This document shows, piece after piece, positions 33,130 through 43,886 of a stretch of 64,000 bases of DNA. Made by a program: the position numbers and the translations under genes. The DNA is from Calamus simplicifolius (taxonomy: Eukaryota > Streptophyta > Magnoliopsida > Arecales > Arecaceae): contig UESW01004240.1 of the NCBI GenBank assembly GCA_900491605.1, forward strand, positions 606,293 through 670,292, given 5' to 3'. Below the pieces are notes generated by a model. It did no database searches and was not told the DNA's origin. It saw only the letters and a program-made list of their open reading frames with translations. Position 1 is the stretch's first letter. Each line of letters begins with the position of its first letter.

Positions 33130-34563
33130 TACTCTGGGGAATACATCATTGATAATATTGGTGGAGATTATCCGCGTTCCATGTACGCGGAATAGGTTTT
33201 CCGTCGAGCTCTTCTAATCTGTATGCTCCCCGGTGGAGCGTCTCGGCAACACGATAAGGACCGTTCTAGTTGAGGGACAATTTGCCCCCCTCCGTAGGCT
33301 TAGATACCTCAGCCTTTTTTAAAACCAGATCTCCGTGGTGAAAGACCTTGGGACGAACTCGGGCGTTGTAGTACTTGGCTGTCCGCTGACGGAAGGTCGC
33401 CATACGTAGCCTCGCCCGATCATGTCCTTCATCGATGAAGTCCATATTAGCCCGTATCAATATGGAATTGTCTTCCTCGTTGAAGGACTCCACGCGTGGA
33501 CTGGGCAGTCCGATCTCAGCAGGGATGACGGCTTCGGATCCGAAGATGAGACTGAAGGGAGTCTCGTCCGTCGGGGCTCTGGGGGTCGTATGGTAAGCCC
33601 ATATCACGCTGGGGAGCTCCTCCACCCATCGACCCTTGGATCCATCTAGCCGGGTCCTGAGCCCTCTGAGAATGGTGCGGTTCATGACCTCGGCCTCCCC
33701 TTTGGTCTGGGGGTGACCGACAGAGGTGAATCGATGGCGAATACCCAACTCACCGTAAAAAGCCTTGAATGCATCATTGTTGAATTGGCGGCCATTGTCC
33801 GTGACGAGAGTGAGGTAGGCCAAAGCGGCATATGATCGACTTCCAGAAGAAGGCTTTGACTTTACTCTCGGTGATCTTAGCCAGTGCCTCGACCTCGACC
33901 CACTTGGTGAAGTAGTCGATGGCTACTAGCAAGAATCTCCGTTGTCCCGAAGCTGGCGGGAATGACCCGAGGATGTCCATTCCCCACTGAGCGAACAGCC
34001 AAGGAGCCAAAAGCGGGCTTAGTGGGGTAGACGGTTGATGCTGGATGTGTGCGTGGCGCTGGCAACCATCGCACTTTTTGAACCAGTTTGGCAGTGTCCT
34101 CTCTCATGGTGAGCCAGAAATATCCCTGACGGAGGGCCTTCTGGGCCAGGGACCTGCCCCCCAAGTGATTTCCGCAAATGCCTTCATAGATTTCTCTAAG
34201 GATGTAGTCAGCGTCGGTAGGTCCTACACATTTGAGTAGGGGGTAGGAGAATGACCTCCTATATAGACGTCCGTCTAGGAGAACGAATTTGGAAGCTCTC
34301 CACTTGAGCATCTTGGCTTCATTGCGATCATCAGGGAGGGTGCCGTCAGTGAGATAGCGAATGTAGGCATCGATCCATGTAGGCTCTTGGGTGAACGGTA
34401 GGACTTCCTCGCCGTCCTCTATGCTGGGCCTTTCTAGGTATTCGATGTAGGCGTCCCTTGCGATGCCGTCGGCGGAGGTAGCTAAATAGGAGAGGATGTC
34501 GGCCTTGGCGTTCTCACTTCGGGGAATGTAGTCGATGCTGAAAAATGCCAACGGAGAAACCAA
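33130..34563 (-). pseudogene. Tat integrase region of pol, broken
   Basis: On the minus strand it begins after RNase H (SENAKADILS). It includes the zinc-finger segment around YILREIYEGICGNHLGG, then the core WGMDILGSFPP, IDYFTKWVEVEAL, LVTDNGRQFNNDAF and HPQTKGEAEVMNRTI, which carry the DDE residues. The C-terminus FRQRTAKYYNARVRP to VLKKAEVSKPTEGGKLSLN is typical of Tat. A stop near 33263 precedes the last conserved stretch (to about 33130). At least one frameshift lies near 33800 within the core. Confidence 0.9.
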
Positions 34564-35565
34564 GAGCCGAACCTTGCCTAAGTATTATGTCATAGCGGGG
34601 TCGCACGCCTCGTACTCTCCGTTGATTTGTCCGGAGATGAGTTGCGAGTCAGTGAAAGCTCTGAGATGTCTTATTCTGAATTCTTGGGCTAGCCTTAACC
34701 TGCCAGCAGGGCCTCGTACTCCGCATCATGGAGCACCTTGCTCACGTAATAAACAGGCCTTTGGGTCCGTCAGCATCGAGATGCACCAAGACTGAGCTAA
34801 CGGCCTCTGGAGAAGTGGCGAGGTAAAGGAAAAGACTTTCCCCATCTCTCGGCTTTACAGGAGCGGCGAAGAAGATAGAAACGCCTTCAGCCCGTCGAAG
34901 GCTTTCTGGCAATCGTTCATCCACTCGAAACTGTTCACTTTTCGCAGGGCCTTGAAGAAGGGCAAGCACCTCTTGGCCGATTTGGAGAGGAAACGACTTA
35001 AAGCCGCTACCCTCCCGTTAGTCGCTGCACTTCCTTCTTGCTGGATGGTGGCCTCATGTCGAGGATGGCGCTAATCTTCTTCAGGTTTGCCTCGATCCCT
35101 CGCTGAGTCACCATAAAACCCAGGAACTTGTCCACCGTGACCCCGAAGGTACATTTCTTGGGATTCAGCTTGACCTGGAAGCGGTGGAGGTTGTTGAAGG
35201 TTTCCTCTAGGTCGAAGATATGATCAGAAGCGTAGATGCTCTTGGTTAGCATGTCATCCACGTAGACTTCTATGTTCTGACCTAGCTAATCCTGAAACAC
35301 CATGTTCATCAATCTTTGATAAGTCGCCCCGCGTTCTTGAGACGAAGGGCATAACTTTGTAGCAATAAATCTCCTTTTTTGTTACAAAGGGTGTCTGCTC
35401 TTCGTCGCTGGGGTCCATCCTTATTTGGTTATATCCATAGAAGGCGTCCATGAAGCTGAGAAGATCGTGGCCGGAGGTGGAATCTACCAGCTGGTCTATC
35501 CTTGGCAGGGGAAACTATCTTTCGGGCATGCCTTGTTGAGGTCAGTGAAGTCGATGCAAATTCTT
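34564..35565 (-). pseudogene. Tat reverse transcriptase (C-terminal part) and RNase H, broken
   Basis: Minus-strand fragments carry MDAFYGYNQIRMDPSDEEQT, the catalytic VYVDDML (about 35250) and FQVKLNPKKCTFGVTVDKFL. The RNase H part includes LFLYLATSPEAVSSVLVH. Several frameshifts separate them, around 34990, 35260 and 35450. The enzyme would copy the element RNA into DNA; this copy is inactive. Confidence 0.88.
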
Positions 35566-36440
35566 TAGCTCTCGTTTGCCTTTCGCACCATGACCACATT
35601 AGCCAGCCAGTTAGGGTAATGCACCTCTCGGATGTGGCCGGCACTGAGCAGCTTGTTAACCTCCTCATCGATGGCTTTTTGCCGCTCGGGAGCGAAGCTT
35701 CTCTTCCTTTGGTGGATTGGACAGTGCCTCGGATCGATATTGAGCTTGTAGGTGATTACTTCTGGAGGGATGCCGGGCATATCAGACGCTGACCAAGCAA
35801 AAACGTCTGAGTTGGCCCGCAGGAAGGTTAGGAGGCGATCACGATCCTCCGGGGGGAGGAGTCCACCGATGTGCACGGTCTTCGCTGGATCGTCCCCGAG
35901 GGGAAAGGTTAGGAGGTGCTCGGCCGGCTCTCTCCTCCTACCGAACTCTCTAGGGTCAGGTGCTTCTGGAATCGACTTGGCTTCCAAGGGGCTTGATGCT
36001 ATGTGATAGCAGGGCAGGACTGAGCTGACCTTGTCCCTCATCTCTCCGACACCTTTGCTAGTAGGGAACTGCACCAGTAGGTGCTGGGTGGAGATAATTG
36101 CATCCAATAGATTCAAACCTGAGCACCCAAGGATGGCGTTGTATGCCAAGGGGACCCGCACGACCATGAACTTCATGATCATTGTGCTTTGGCATGGCGG
36201 TGTTCCGGCTGTCATAGGTAAAGATATCTCGCCCTCAACCCTTACTGAATCTCCCGTGAATCCAACTAGAGGGGATACCACAGGCTGGAGAGAGTTAAGG
36301 GACAATCCCATCCGAACAAAAGCGTCATAGGTAAGGATGTCAGCTGAGCTGCCACTATCAACCAATATCCTCTTTACAGGGTGCTTGGCAATCGTCATAG
36401 AGATGGCGATGCCTTCATTATTTACATTCTCAAAATTCAC
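35565..36440 (-). pseudogene. Tat protease and N-terminal reverse transcriptase
   Basis: A 291-codon open frame. The aspartic protease motif ILVDSGSSADIL is near residue 30. The RT entry region DVFAWSASDMPGIPPEVITY and CPIHQRKRSFAPERQ is near residues 212-250, ending at NWLANVVMVRKANES, where the frame is lost. Order PR then RT is gypsy-like. Confidence 0.9.
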
Positions 36441-38010
36441 CGGTCCCCCCCAAGAACTACATTACCCGGTGCTTCCTCCCCTCTTGGCTGCTTGGATGAG
36501 GAAGCCGCTCCCCAAAACACCATTCCAACTGTCCGCTCCGTGGGGGTGTTGTCTACAGCGGCCTGAGCAGGCGGGAGTCCCATGAGTGCCGGCAGCGGTT
36601 GCGGCACCTTCTGAACATATTTGCCAAGGTAGCCCTGCTGGATGAGCTCCTCAATGGCACGCTTCAAGCTAAAGCAGCTATCGGTGTCGTGGCCGTAATC
36701 CCGATGGAATCGGCAATAACGGCTCTTGTCGCGGGGAAGATCTTTCTTCATAGGAGGAGGGTGCTGGAGATAAGGCTCGCCCTCGATTTCCATTAGGATG
36801 TGAGATCGAGGGGCGAGGAGAGGCGTGGGCTTGCTCTCGTCGGGGACGGGGCTTCGACGCTTGTTGTCGGATCGGCGAGGCGGATCAGGCCGCCGGTGGC
36901 GAGGGGGTCCACTCAGCTCAGGGCGAGCGGGCTTGCAGCTGGAGCTCCTTGAGGACTCGCGGCAGGTGAGGTCGGCCTCATCCGCGTAGATGTACTTCTG
37001 AGCTCGGAGGAGGAGGTCGGAGTAGAAACTCAGGGGCTTCTTGTCCAGAGAGAAGGTGAAGCGGGACAGGAGGAGCCCCCGCTTCAGCGCTAGTATTGCC
37101 ACCGCATCGTCGAGATGGTAGACTTCAAGGGCGACAGTCTTGAATCGGGACACAAAATCCCATAGCAACTCCCCCTCCTTCTGGCGCACAGAGAAGAGGC
37201 TGTCCGCGACCCTCGGGATCCATCGGCAGGCATCAAAATGCGCCAGAAAGGCCCTTTCCAGCTCTCGAAAAGAGTTGATACTGTGGGGGGACAAGCGCGA
37301 GTAGCCTTCCGCAAAGTAGCAGGGAAAGCCTTGCAGAGAAGGGCATCCAAGGCACCCTGGACTTGCATCATAGCCTTGTAACTCTCGAGGTGGTCGAGAG
37401 GATCCGTCGTACCATCATACGGATCTATCTGGGGAAATCGAAATCTAGAGGGGATGGGCTCCTCCAGTATCCAGTGAGTATAAGGAGGACGGGTGTCATA
37501 TTCCTCCTCCGGCTGATTGTTGATCTTCCTGGCGAGCTCGTCTAGTCGCCGATTGTACTCGTCCAAGCGCTCCTCCGCCTGGTGGCTGATTGTCAGGGCC
37601 CTCCGAGACGGCTCGGATGATGAAGAAGAGAAAGAAGAAGGAGAAGGAGAAGGACACAGAAGGTGGGATTTCTGCTTTGGTTCCTCCTGGCGGTGCGGCT
37701 CTAGAGGAAACTTGCTTGGGCCATAATCAGGGGATCGCGGCCGCTTGGGGGGCTCACGGCGAGGCTTCCTTGGAGAAGCCCGGCGACGATCGGCCTCTCG
37801 CTGAGGAGAGCCTCCCCTTGCAGACTGTTGATTAGCAGGGAGAGCGGTCTAATGTTGGGCGGCCACANAGTTGTGGGGGGTAACAGGAGGATCAGCAGCA
37901 GGGAGGTTGGTCTCCTGCTGCCTAGCCGGGGGAAGATGCCCCCCAGGGTGACTAACTGAGGCATCCTGAGCTCGTGTCATCACCATTATTGGGAGAGGGA
38001 GAGGAAAAAG
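36437..38010 (-). pseudogene. Tat gag, broken
   Basis: The minus-strand frame begins near MVMTRAQDASVSHPGG. It continues through a basic/serine-rich region to MDEYNRRLDELARKINNQ and FPQIDPYDGTTDPLDHLESY. A frameshift near 37290 leads to MSPHSINSFRELERAFLAHF and the retrotransposon gag core. A zinc-knuckle-like segment (CRFHRDYGHDTDSC) is near 36680. An undetermined base (N) sits at 37868, inside the N-terminal part. Confidence 0.85.
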
Positions 38011-38052
38011 GGGGGATACTATTGGGTTCGGATCTTCTTTGCTTTCACTGCT

Positions 38053-38075
38053 TGCCCCTTCCTGGCGCGCCAATC
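38053..38075 (-). other. Primer binding site of the Tat element
   Basis: On the minus strand TTGGCGCGCCAGGAAGGGG starts a few bases inside the right (5') LTR. It resembles the tRNA-Arg site used by Tat-type elements. Confidence 0.75.
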
Positions 38076-39247
38076 TGATGACGCCCGATCATCGGTCTTG
38101 AACGTCAGGAGAAGAGAGCAGCTTAATCAGTGGATCCTTGCTCAACTGGGTGGCCTACAAAAAGTCCCAAGACCGGAGGGGTGCTTCGGTGGGAACCCTC
38201 CGACGATCAAGTCAGCAATTGAGGTCATCCCCTATCCTTGCTCAACTGGGTGGCCTACAAAAAGTCCCAAGACCGGAGGGGTGCTTCGGTGGGAACCCTC
38301 CGACGATCAAGTCAGCAACTGAGGTCACAGCTGAGGAAGAGCTCAGACGAGCTCCCCTTTGGGATGAGAAGAGTCACAGAAAGGGGGAATCCCTATCTGG
38401 GTATCAGGATAGCGAGCGTATGAGTTTGCATACCTTGTTTCTGAGTGGACTTATCCTTTTATAGGGGGTTGACACCTACACAACCACGTAGAGTTCCGTG
38501 AGAAGGGAATGTCCATGGGTTCGTGGGGGTTGCGTAAATCTGGGCTGGTTGGTGGGTCCTGTCCCATCGGAGAGGGAGGAAAACGGTGGTTGGTGAGCCA
38601 TGTCCTATCAGTCAGTGGAGCTGACGGGTAGTTAGGTCTAGTCCCATCAATGGAGCAGCCAGTGGGTGGTTGGACCTAGTTGTGTCAGACGGTGCGGGTC
38701 AGAAGGATGGCAGCTTGAACAGCCAGGACCGTTTTAGGGCCAACTTGGGAAAGTCGGGACTGGTCGGGACTGCCTTGACTCTCCTGAGGGCACCGAGGTT
38801 GAGCAGGGCCGACTCGGCCGACCTGAAGATGCCAGAGTGGGGCCGACCAGGGATGGTAGAGGCTGACTCGGCCGACTTGAAGATGCCAGGGTCGAGCGGG
38901 GCCGACTTGAAAAAGTCGGGGTTGACTCGGTTGACTGGGAGATGCTGGGGCTGAGCGGGGCCGACTTGGGGATGTCGGGGCCAGCTCGGCCGGCTGGGAG
39001 GTGCCGGAGCCGAGCGGGGCCGACTTGGGGAAGTCGGGGCCGGCTCGATCGGCTTGGAGATGTCGGGACCGAGCGGGGCCGACTTGGAGAAGTCGGGGCT
39101 GGCTCGGCCGACTGGGAGGTGCCGGGGCCGAGCAGGGCTGACTTGGGAAGTCGGGGCCGACTCGGCCAGCTTGGAGATGTCGGGGCAGGGCCGCCTTAAG
39201 CTTTTGATTTTGCTATAATTGCCCTCATGGCTACGTCAGCCACATCA
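38076..39247 (-). repeat. 5' LTR of the Tat element (1172 bp)
   Basis: Same termini as the other LTR. Minus-strand TATA box at 38456-38464. It differs in two ways: the U3 hairpin repeats are shorter (about 38750-39190), and a block of about 98 bp (TCCTTGCTCAACTGGGTGGC onward) is tandemly duplicated at 38130-38323. Confidence 0.92.
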
Positions 39248-39252
39248 GTTGG

Positions 39253-40413
39253 TTTCTTAGCTCCATGGATCTGCAATTCTAGTTCATTACTGAGCTCTTC
39301 TTCCAATTTCCTGTCATTAATAGTCAGGTGACAAAGTTACAACAAAAATGATGATGGAACTTATACATAGTTCTAGGCAAGGTAGGTTCCTCAAAACTAA
39401 TGGCCAGGTTTCCTAGAGCATATTGGCTACAGAATTAATTATGCCATCATAACAGTTAAAGAACAGGTACAAAAAATTTAGCCACTTCTAGCACAAAATG
39501 AAAACACATTTCAGACACTGTTATAGAGGTAACAGACACCATGCAAGATAAAGCATTTAGGCATAGTAGACATCTTCCAAGCCAATATAAATTTTGAACC
39601 CATATAAACAAACTTAAATGATTTTAAAATTTATTTTAAATGCTGTTGTTTACCTTTCCATCTTCAAAATAGTCCAAGTTCTAAAATAATAACTTAGATT
39701 TTTTACCTTTAATATTATATACTAAATCAGTGATGAAGTTTGTTATGACGAATTTGGCTTTTATTTAAAATTTACATTAAGGCTACAAAAATCTGTTTTT
39801 GTCTATTAAGGAGGATGTAACTCGAGATGAATGCTATAACCAAATGCTACAAAAATTTGGCTTTAATTTTTTTATTTTACTTACAGTTGGATTGGAAGTA
39901 CTTTAGGCAAATGCTAATTTATTTGATTCCCAAGGTACCTAATAACATGTCCTTATTTAAGCTCTCTATGGTCCAAAATTATGTGTGTTTGAATTGATTT
40001 AGTTTGGTTTGAATTGATTTCTGGTTTGTTCATTACAAAGTCAAGTGATGTATTAAACTTATTACTATAGAAGGCAGCTACCATGACTTAATTTGGTTGA
40101 TATTAGTCATTACAAAAAATTTGCCTGATCATTAAATATGCTGATAATGCAACCATTTCTTTTCCTCCTCTTGTTTATTTTCTTGTTCCTTTGTTCTACA
40201 TGGTTGATTTGTGATTGGGACTCAATTAGATCTCATAAAATGTCCACTTTTGGTTCTTGTTATAAAATTATTTTCGTAACTGTCAGTCAAATGATTTTCT
40301 TGTTTTATAACATGTCTTTGTTATTATTTATGTTTGCTTCATTTGTCAGCCAATTGTAACTATAAATATTGTCATTCTGACAATTGATCAACGTTTTGGG
40401 TCCTATAGATAAG
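39253..40413. other. Harbinger noncoding region before ORF1
   Basis: AT-rich, no gene seen. The far edge (GGGTCCTATAG ending at 40408) looks like a splice acceptor just before the ORF1 start codon. This may therefore be the remaining part of a leader intron into which the Tat element inserted. Confidence 0.5.
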
Positions 40414-41590
40414 ATGCCTAAATCCAAAAAAGACAGTCAACCTATACATGCAAGAAAAGGATCAAGTCGTACTAAAGCACCTAATTAGACAGATGCTCTT
40501 GATATGATAATGCTTGCCTTGATGAGGTAAGAGAATGCCGAAGGTAATTGTTGCAACGGTACTTTCTCACAAGAAACAAGGAAGAAGATGACCAATATGT
40601 TCAACGCACTGACGAATAAGTCATTCAGTTATAAAAACCTCAAGAATCGGTTGAAGGTACTGAAGAAGACCTTCAACTTGTATTATAACTTAGCTAATCG
40701 ATCTGGTTGGGAATGAGATTCTGTACTAAAACTTTCCATATGTGGTAACGAACATATGTGGAAGAAGGTCATCTCGATGAGTGATCGATTGATGTTGGTA
40801 TCATACGTTACATGCTTTTGATAATATTATAATAATTAAGTTTAAAAATTTCTTAATAGGTTTACAAGAAGTATGCTCAGATTAAGGGTAAGTCATTTCC
40901 TACATACGATGACATAGACATCCTTTTTTTCAAGAATATAGCAACTGATAGACGGAGGGATACATCTGCTATTTCAGAGGGTGTCTCGGACAATGATACG
41001 TCGAACGACAAGGTCGATCGGATAAACTTGGACGACATCAACATCGGGCAACCATCACAACAACATGGTAGAGTCTCAAACTCATCATCCGGTCCTTTTG
41101 ATCACCTAGTTAATGATGTTTCCCCAAACAGCCTGACTACATGTGCCTCGACCTTACCCACAGAATATTTTATAGATGCAGGTTTGTCCACTAGTAGTGG
41201 AAAGAAAAAATTACAAACCTCCACTACTCCTACAATACGTAGGACTAGGCCCACAACTGATGCAACTGATGCCCTTTTAGATTTGGTGGATCAAGGTAGA
41301 AAGAGATTGAAAATTGCTAATGAGATCCTCCGAAAAGATCAACTTGAACGTCCTATGGTGTACTCTATTGATGAATGCATGCGAAAGTTACAGAGTCTTC
41401 CTTGGATTATACCTGAATGTATTCTTGCTGTAAGAGAGACTTTAAAAAATGAGATTAATAGGTTATTCTTTATGCATTATGAAGGGCCACTACTGGAAGC
41501 TTGGCTTAATAGACAAATGGTTGAGTTCTACCATGTACCACCTTTAGTGGTAACCCTTCTGGAAGTTATGCTTCTGTACCTAATATCTTT
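40414..41590 (+). pseudogene. Harbinger ORF1, Myb/SANT-like DNA-binding protein, broken
   Basis: It starts MPKSKKDSQPIHARKGSSRT. TAG, TAA and TGA stops interrupt the Myb/SANT-like region (TRKKMTNMFNALTNKSFSY, LKNRLKVLKKTFNLYYN). The TAG and TGA sit where Trp is expected. A short intron (about 40795-40857) leads to VYKKYAQIKGKSFPTYDDID, then an open frame of about 240 codons to 41590. It ends IPECILAVRETLKNEINRL and LLEAWLNRQM. In this superfamily ORF1 is needed with the transposase for transposition and binds the element ends. Only the first half is badly damaged. Confidence 0.8.
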
Positions 41591-42189
41591 ATGCCTCCAA
41601 TGCATGGTGTCCATCGAGATAGCCCACCTGTATTTGTGCCTCCTCCCATGCATGCTGCCACTCCAGGTGGACCTATTCCATCCATGCAGCCATTATTCAG
41701 GCCAAGCACTGAAGATAGTATCTTCCTGGGTCGTACCCTTTTTTTGGTGGCAGTTCAAAATAATTCATTTGTACCATATCTGCACCTCCATCTCATCAAT
41801 CTGAATTTGACGATCATCGTTGGCCGTAACATATATCTTTATAGTAGTAGTTAAGGAATGATATTTTGTGATAAATGACTTCTATATATGCTTGATCCTT
41901 ATTATGTGATATGTTAGCTTATGTTTGACAAATTTTGCTGCACATAGAATGATTGTCGTTATTTTATTGCAATGTATGTTAGAACACTCTTTGTCTTTAA
42001 ATATTGGCTATCAAGGTCTAGTTATGCATATGGTTGTATCATTAACTCCTCTCTTTTTGTAATAGATGGATACCTTGCATGATCTTATGGCTTTTTTAAT
42101 AGATGAAAATAACTTTTGGCAGGACGTCATAACTGTACTGATAAGTAATAGTATCATTTATTTGCAATATTGTAACGTTATTTGAAAGG

Positions 42190-43513
42190 TGCCATGTCGA
42201 ACTCGTCCATTCTCGGATCACGAACTCATAACAGATATGTTGAGTGGACATTCAGATAGAGGTTATGATCACTTTAGGATGACAAACACTATTTTTCAAG
42301 CTATAAGAGTTGCTTGTTTCATGTGGCTTTGTAACTAGCACACACAATGTTATGGTACAGAAGCAACTAGCTATTTTTCTTTACGACATTGGTCATGGGG
42401 TGACCAATAGAGTATTGGCTGAAACTTTTCAGCACTCAAGGGAGACAATATTCCGACATTTTAACAATGTATAGAAAGCAATTTGTTTACTAAAGCAAGA
42501 ATTTAGAGTTCAACCGGGTCAGGATACTAGCGTGAACCCACGGATATGTGAGAATAACCATTTCCATCCTTACTTCATGGTATATATGGATAGGACGAAA
42601 TGCTAGTTTTTAATTATTTATTTTTTTAACAAGTCTTTGATAAATTTGATCGTATCACAGAATGCTATTGGAGCGGTTGATGGTATCCACATACTTGCAT
42701 TAATCAAGAAAAGACAACCATGCTTTCGTAATCGAAAGGGCACCATTTTCTAAAATGTAATGGCTGCAGTATCATTTGATCACTCTTTCTTTTTTGTTTG
42801 TACTGGATGGGAAGGATCTGCTGCCGATATGAGAGTCCTACATTGGTCTATCGAGTCTTGAGGCTTTATCATACCAGAAGGTATTTATTTTTTCCTATTT
42901 AATTGATTTTATTTTTTTATTAAAGTTTCGAGTGGTTTAAGTATACAGAAAAATATTATCTTCTTGGCTTAGGATATGCTAATACAGATAAGTTTCTTGA
43001 CCCTATATTGGGGTAATAGGTACCATCTAAGTACGTTTAATAATCCTATGGCTCGACGATATAACAATTGTCGAGACTTATATAACCATCGACATGCTTA
43101 ACTCAGAAATTGCATAGAGAAGGCCTTTGGAATTCTTAAGAAGCAATATAAGATTCTTAGAAGTTCTATCCTATTTTCCTTCAAGGTTCAGAAACATATT
43201 ATAATGGCTTGCTGCATCATTCACAACTTCATTCGACACACCTAAGAAAATAATAAATACTTTCAATATGTCAATTGAACCCTTGCCTGCTGATCGTGAT
43301 GAGGATGATATCGATCCTTATCTCATTATAGGGGATGAATCCCGAAGAGGTGATGAACTACGCAATTCCATAGCTAATAGGCTATGGGTTGCTCGTAACA
43401 GGCGAAGTAAGTCTAACATGCTTCCTTTTACTATGAACAAATTTTTTTTTAATTTTATAAGTATATTTACCATGATTGACTTTATTGATAGTGCAATGTA
43501 TTATGTAATCTGA
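42190..43513 (+). pseudogene. Harbinger DDE transposase (HARBI1-like), broken
   Basis: Recognisable in three frames. The N-terminal helix-turn-helix block is LAIFLYDIGHGVTNRVLAET with HSRETIFRHFNNV (42365-42470). The first catalytic block is NAIGAVDGIHI (about 42660) followed by TGWEGSAADMRVLH. The second block reads YYLLGLGYANTDKFLDP (about 42955), where the catalytic Asp before the GYA motif is replaced by Gly (GGC for GAC). The third is CIEKAFGILKKQYKILR (about 43115), with the Glu kept. The C-terminal part ends LRNSIANRLWVARNRR (43380-43410) at a GTAAGT donor. Many stops and frameshifts make it non-functional. Confidence 0.85.
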
Positions 43514-43553
43514 GTTTATATCGGTTTCACTGTAATGCAGGAAATCAAGCTGC

Positions 43554-43886
43554 ATGCTCTTGAGGTTTAGTAATATTTTTGAAAGTTATTATGTAGTTTT
43601 CGTGGGCCGTAAACGAGGGATCTATGAATCCTGGCCTGAGTGTCAGCGCGAGGTTACCGGGTTCAAGCATGCCTTATATAAGAAGTTTAAATATAGACAA
43701 GAGGCAATTGATGCATTTCAGAATTATCATCAACCTCCTGATCATCGATCTATCGAAAAAATTGATGATATGAAATATAAAGGAGGAAAAAAAGATGTAG
43801 TCATGGCCAGGAATGTGAGTGCACCTTTAAAAACATTTCGGTTAGTTTTAGTATCCTTTCTTGTAGGCTTTGTAATTGGGTTTTAG
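43554..43886 (+). CDS. Exon with RNase H1 N-terminal-like (hybrid-binding) domain
   Basis: An open frame of 110 codons contains YYVVFVGRKRGIYESWPECQ and REVTGFKHALYKKFKYRQEA, the small fold found at the N-terminus of eukaryotic RNase H1 (a family also named after caulimovirus protein VI). It binds RNA-DNA hybrid in RNase H1. A GAAATC acceptor-like site precedes it at 43540, 130 bp after the donor ending the transposase C-terminus, so it could be spliced to the transposase transcript. No catalytic RNase H domain follows. It could be a captured host exon or a normal part of this element; I cannot decide. Confidence 0.55.
   Translation: MLLRFSNIFESYYVVFVGRKRGIYESWPECQREVTGFKHALYKKFKYRQEAIDAFQNYHQPPDHRSIEKIDDMKYKGGKKDVVMARNVSAPLKTFRLVLVSFLVGFVIGF

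Larger units (their letters stand above)
26566..39247 (-). mobile_element. Ty3/gypsy retrotransposon, Tat lineage, with antisense extra gene
   Basis: A 12.7-kb element with perfect GTTGG duplications (26561-26565 and 39248-39252). LTRs are 26566-27962 and 38076-39247. On the minus strand, next to the right LTR, is a TTGGCGCGCCAGGAAGGGG-like primer site, resembling the Arg-tRNA site of Tat elements. A purine-rich tract borders the left LTR. Gag-pol runs right to left in gypsy order (gag, PR, RT, RH, INT) with frameshifts. Between pol and the 3' LTR are a 140-bp minisatellite and an additional gene on the opposite strand. The perfect TSD suggests it is not very old. Confidence 0.92.
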
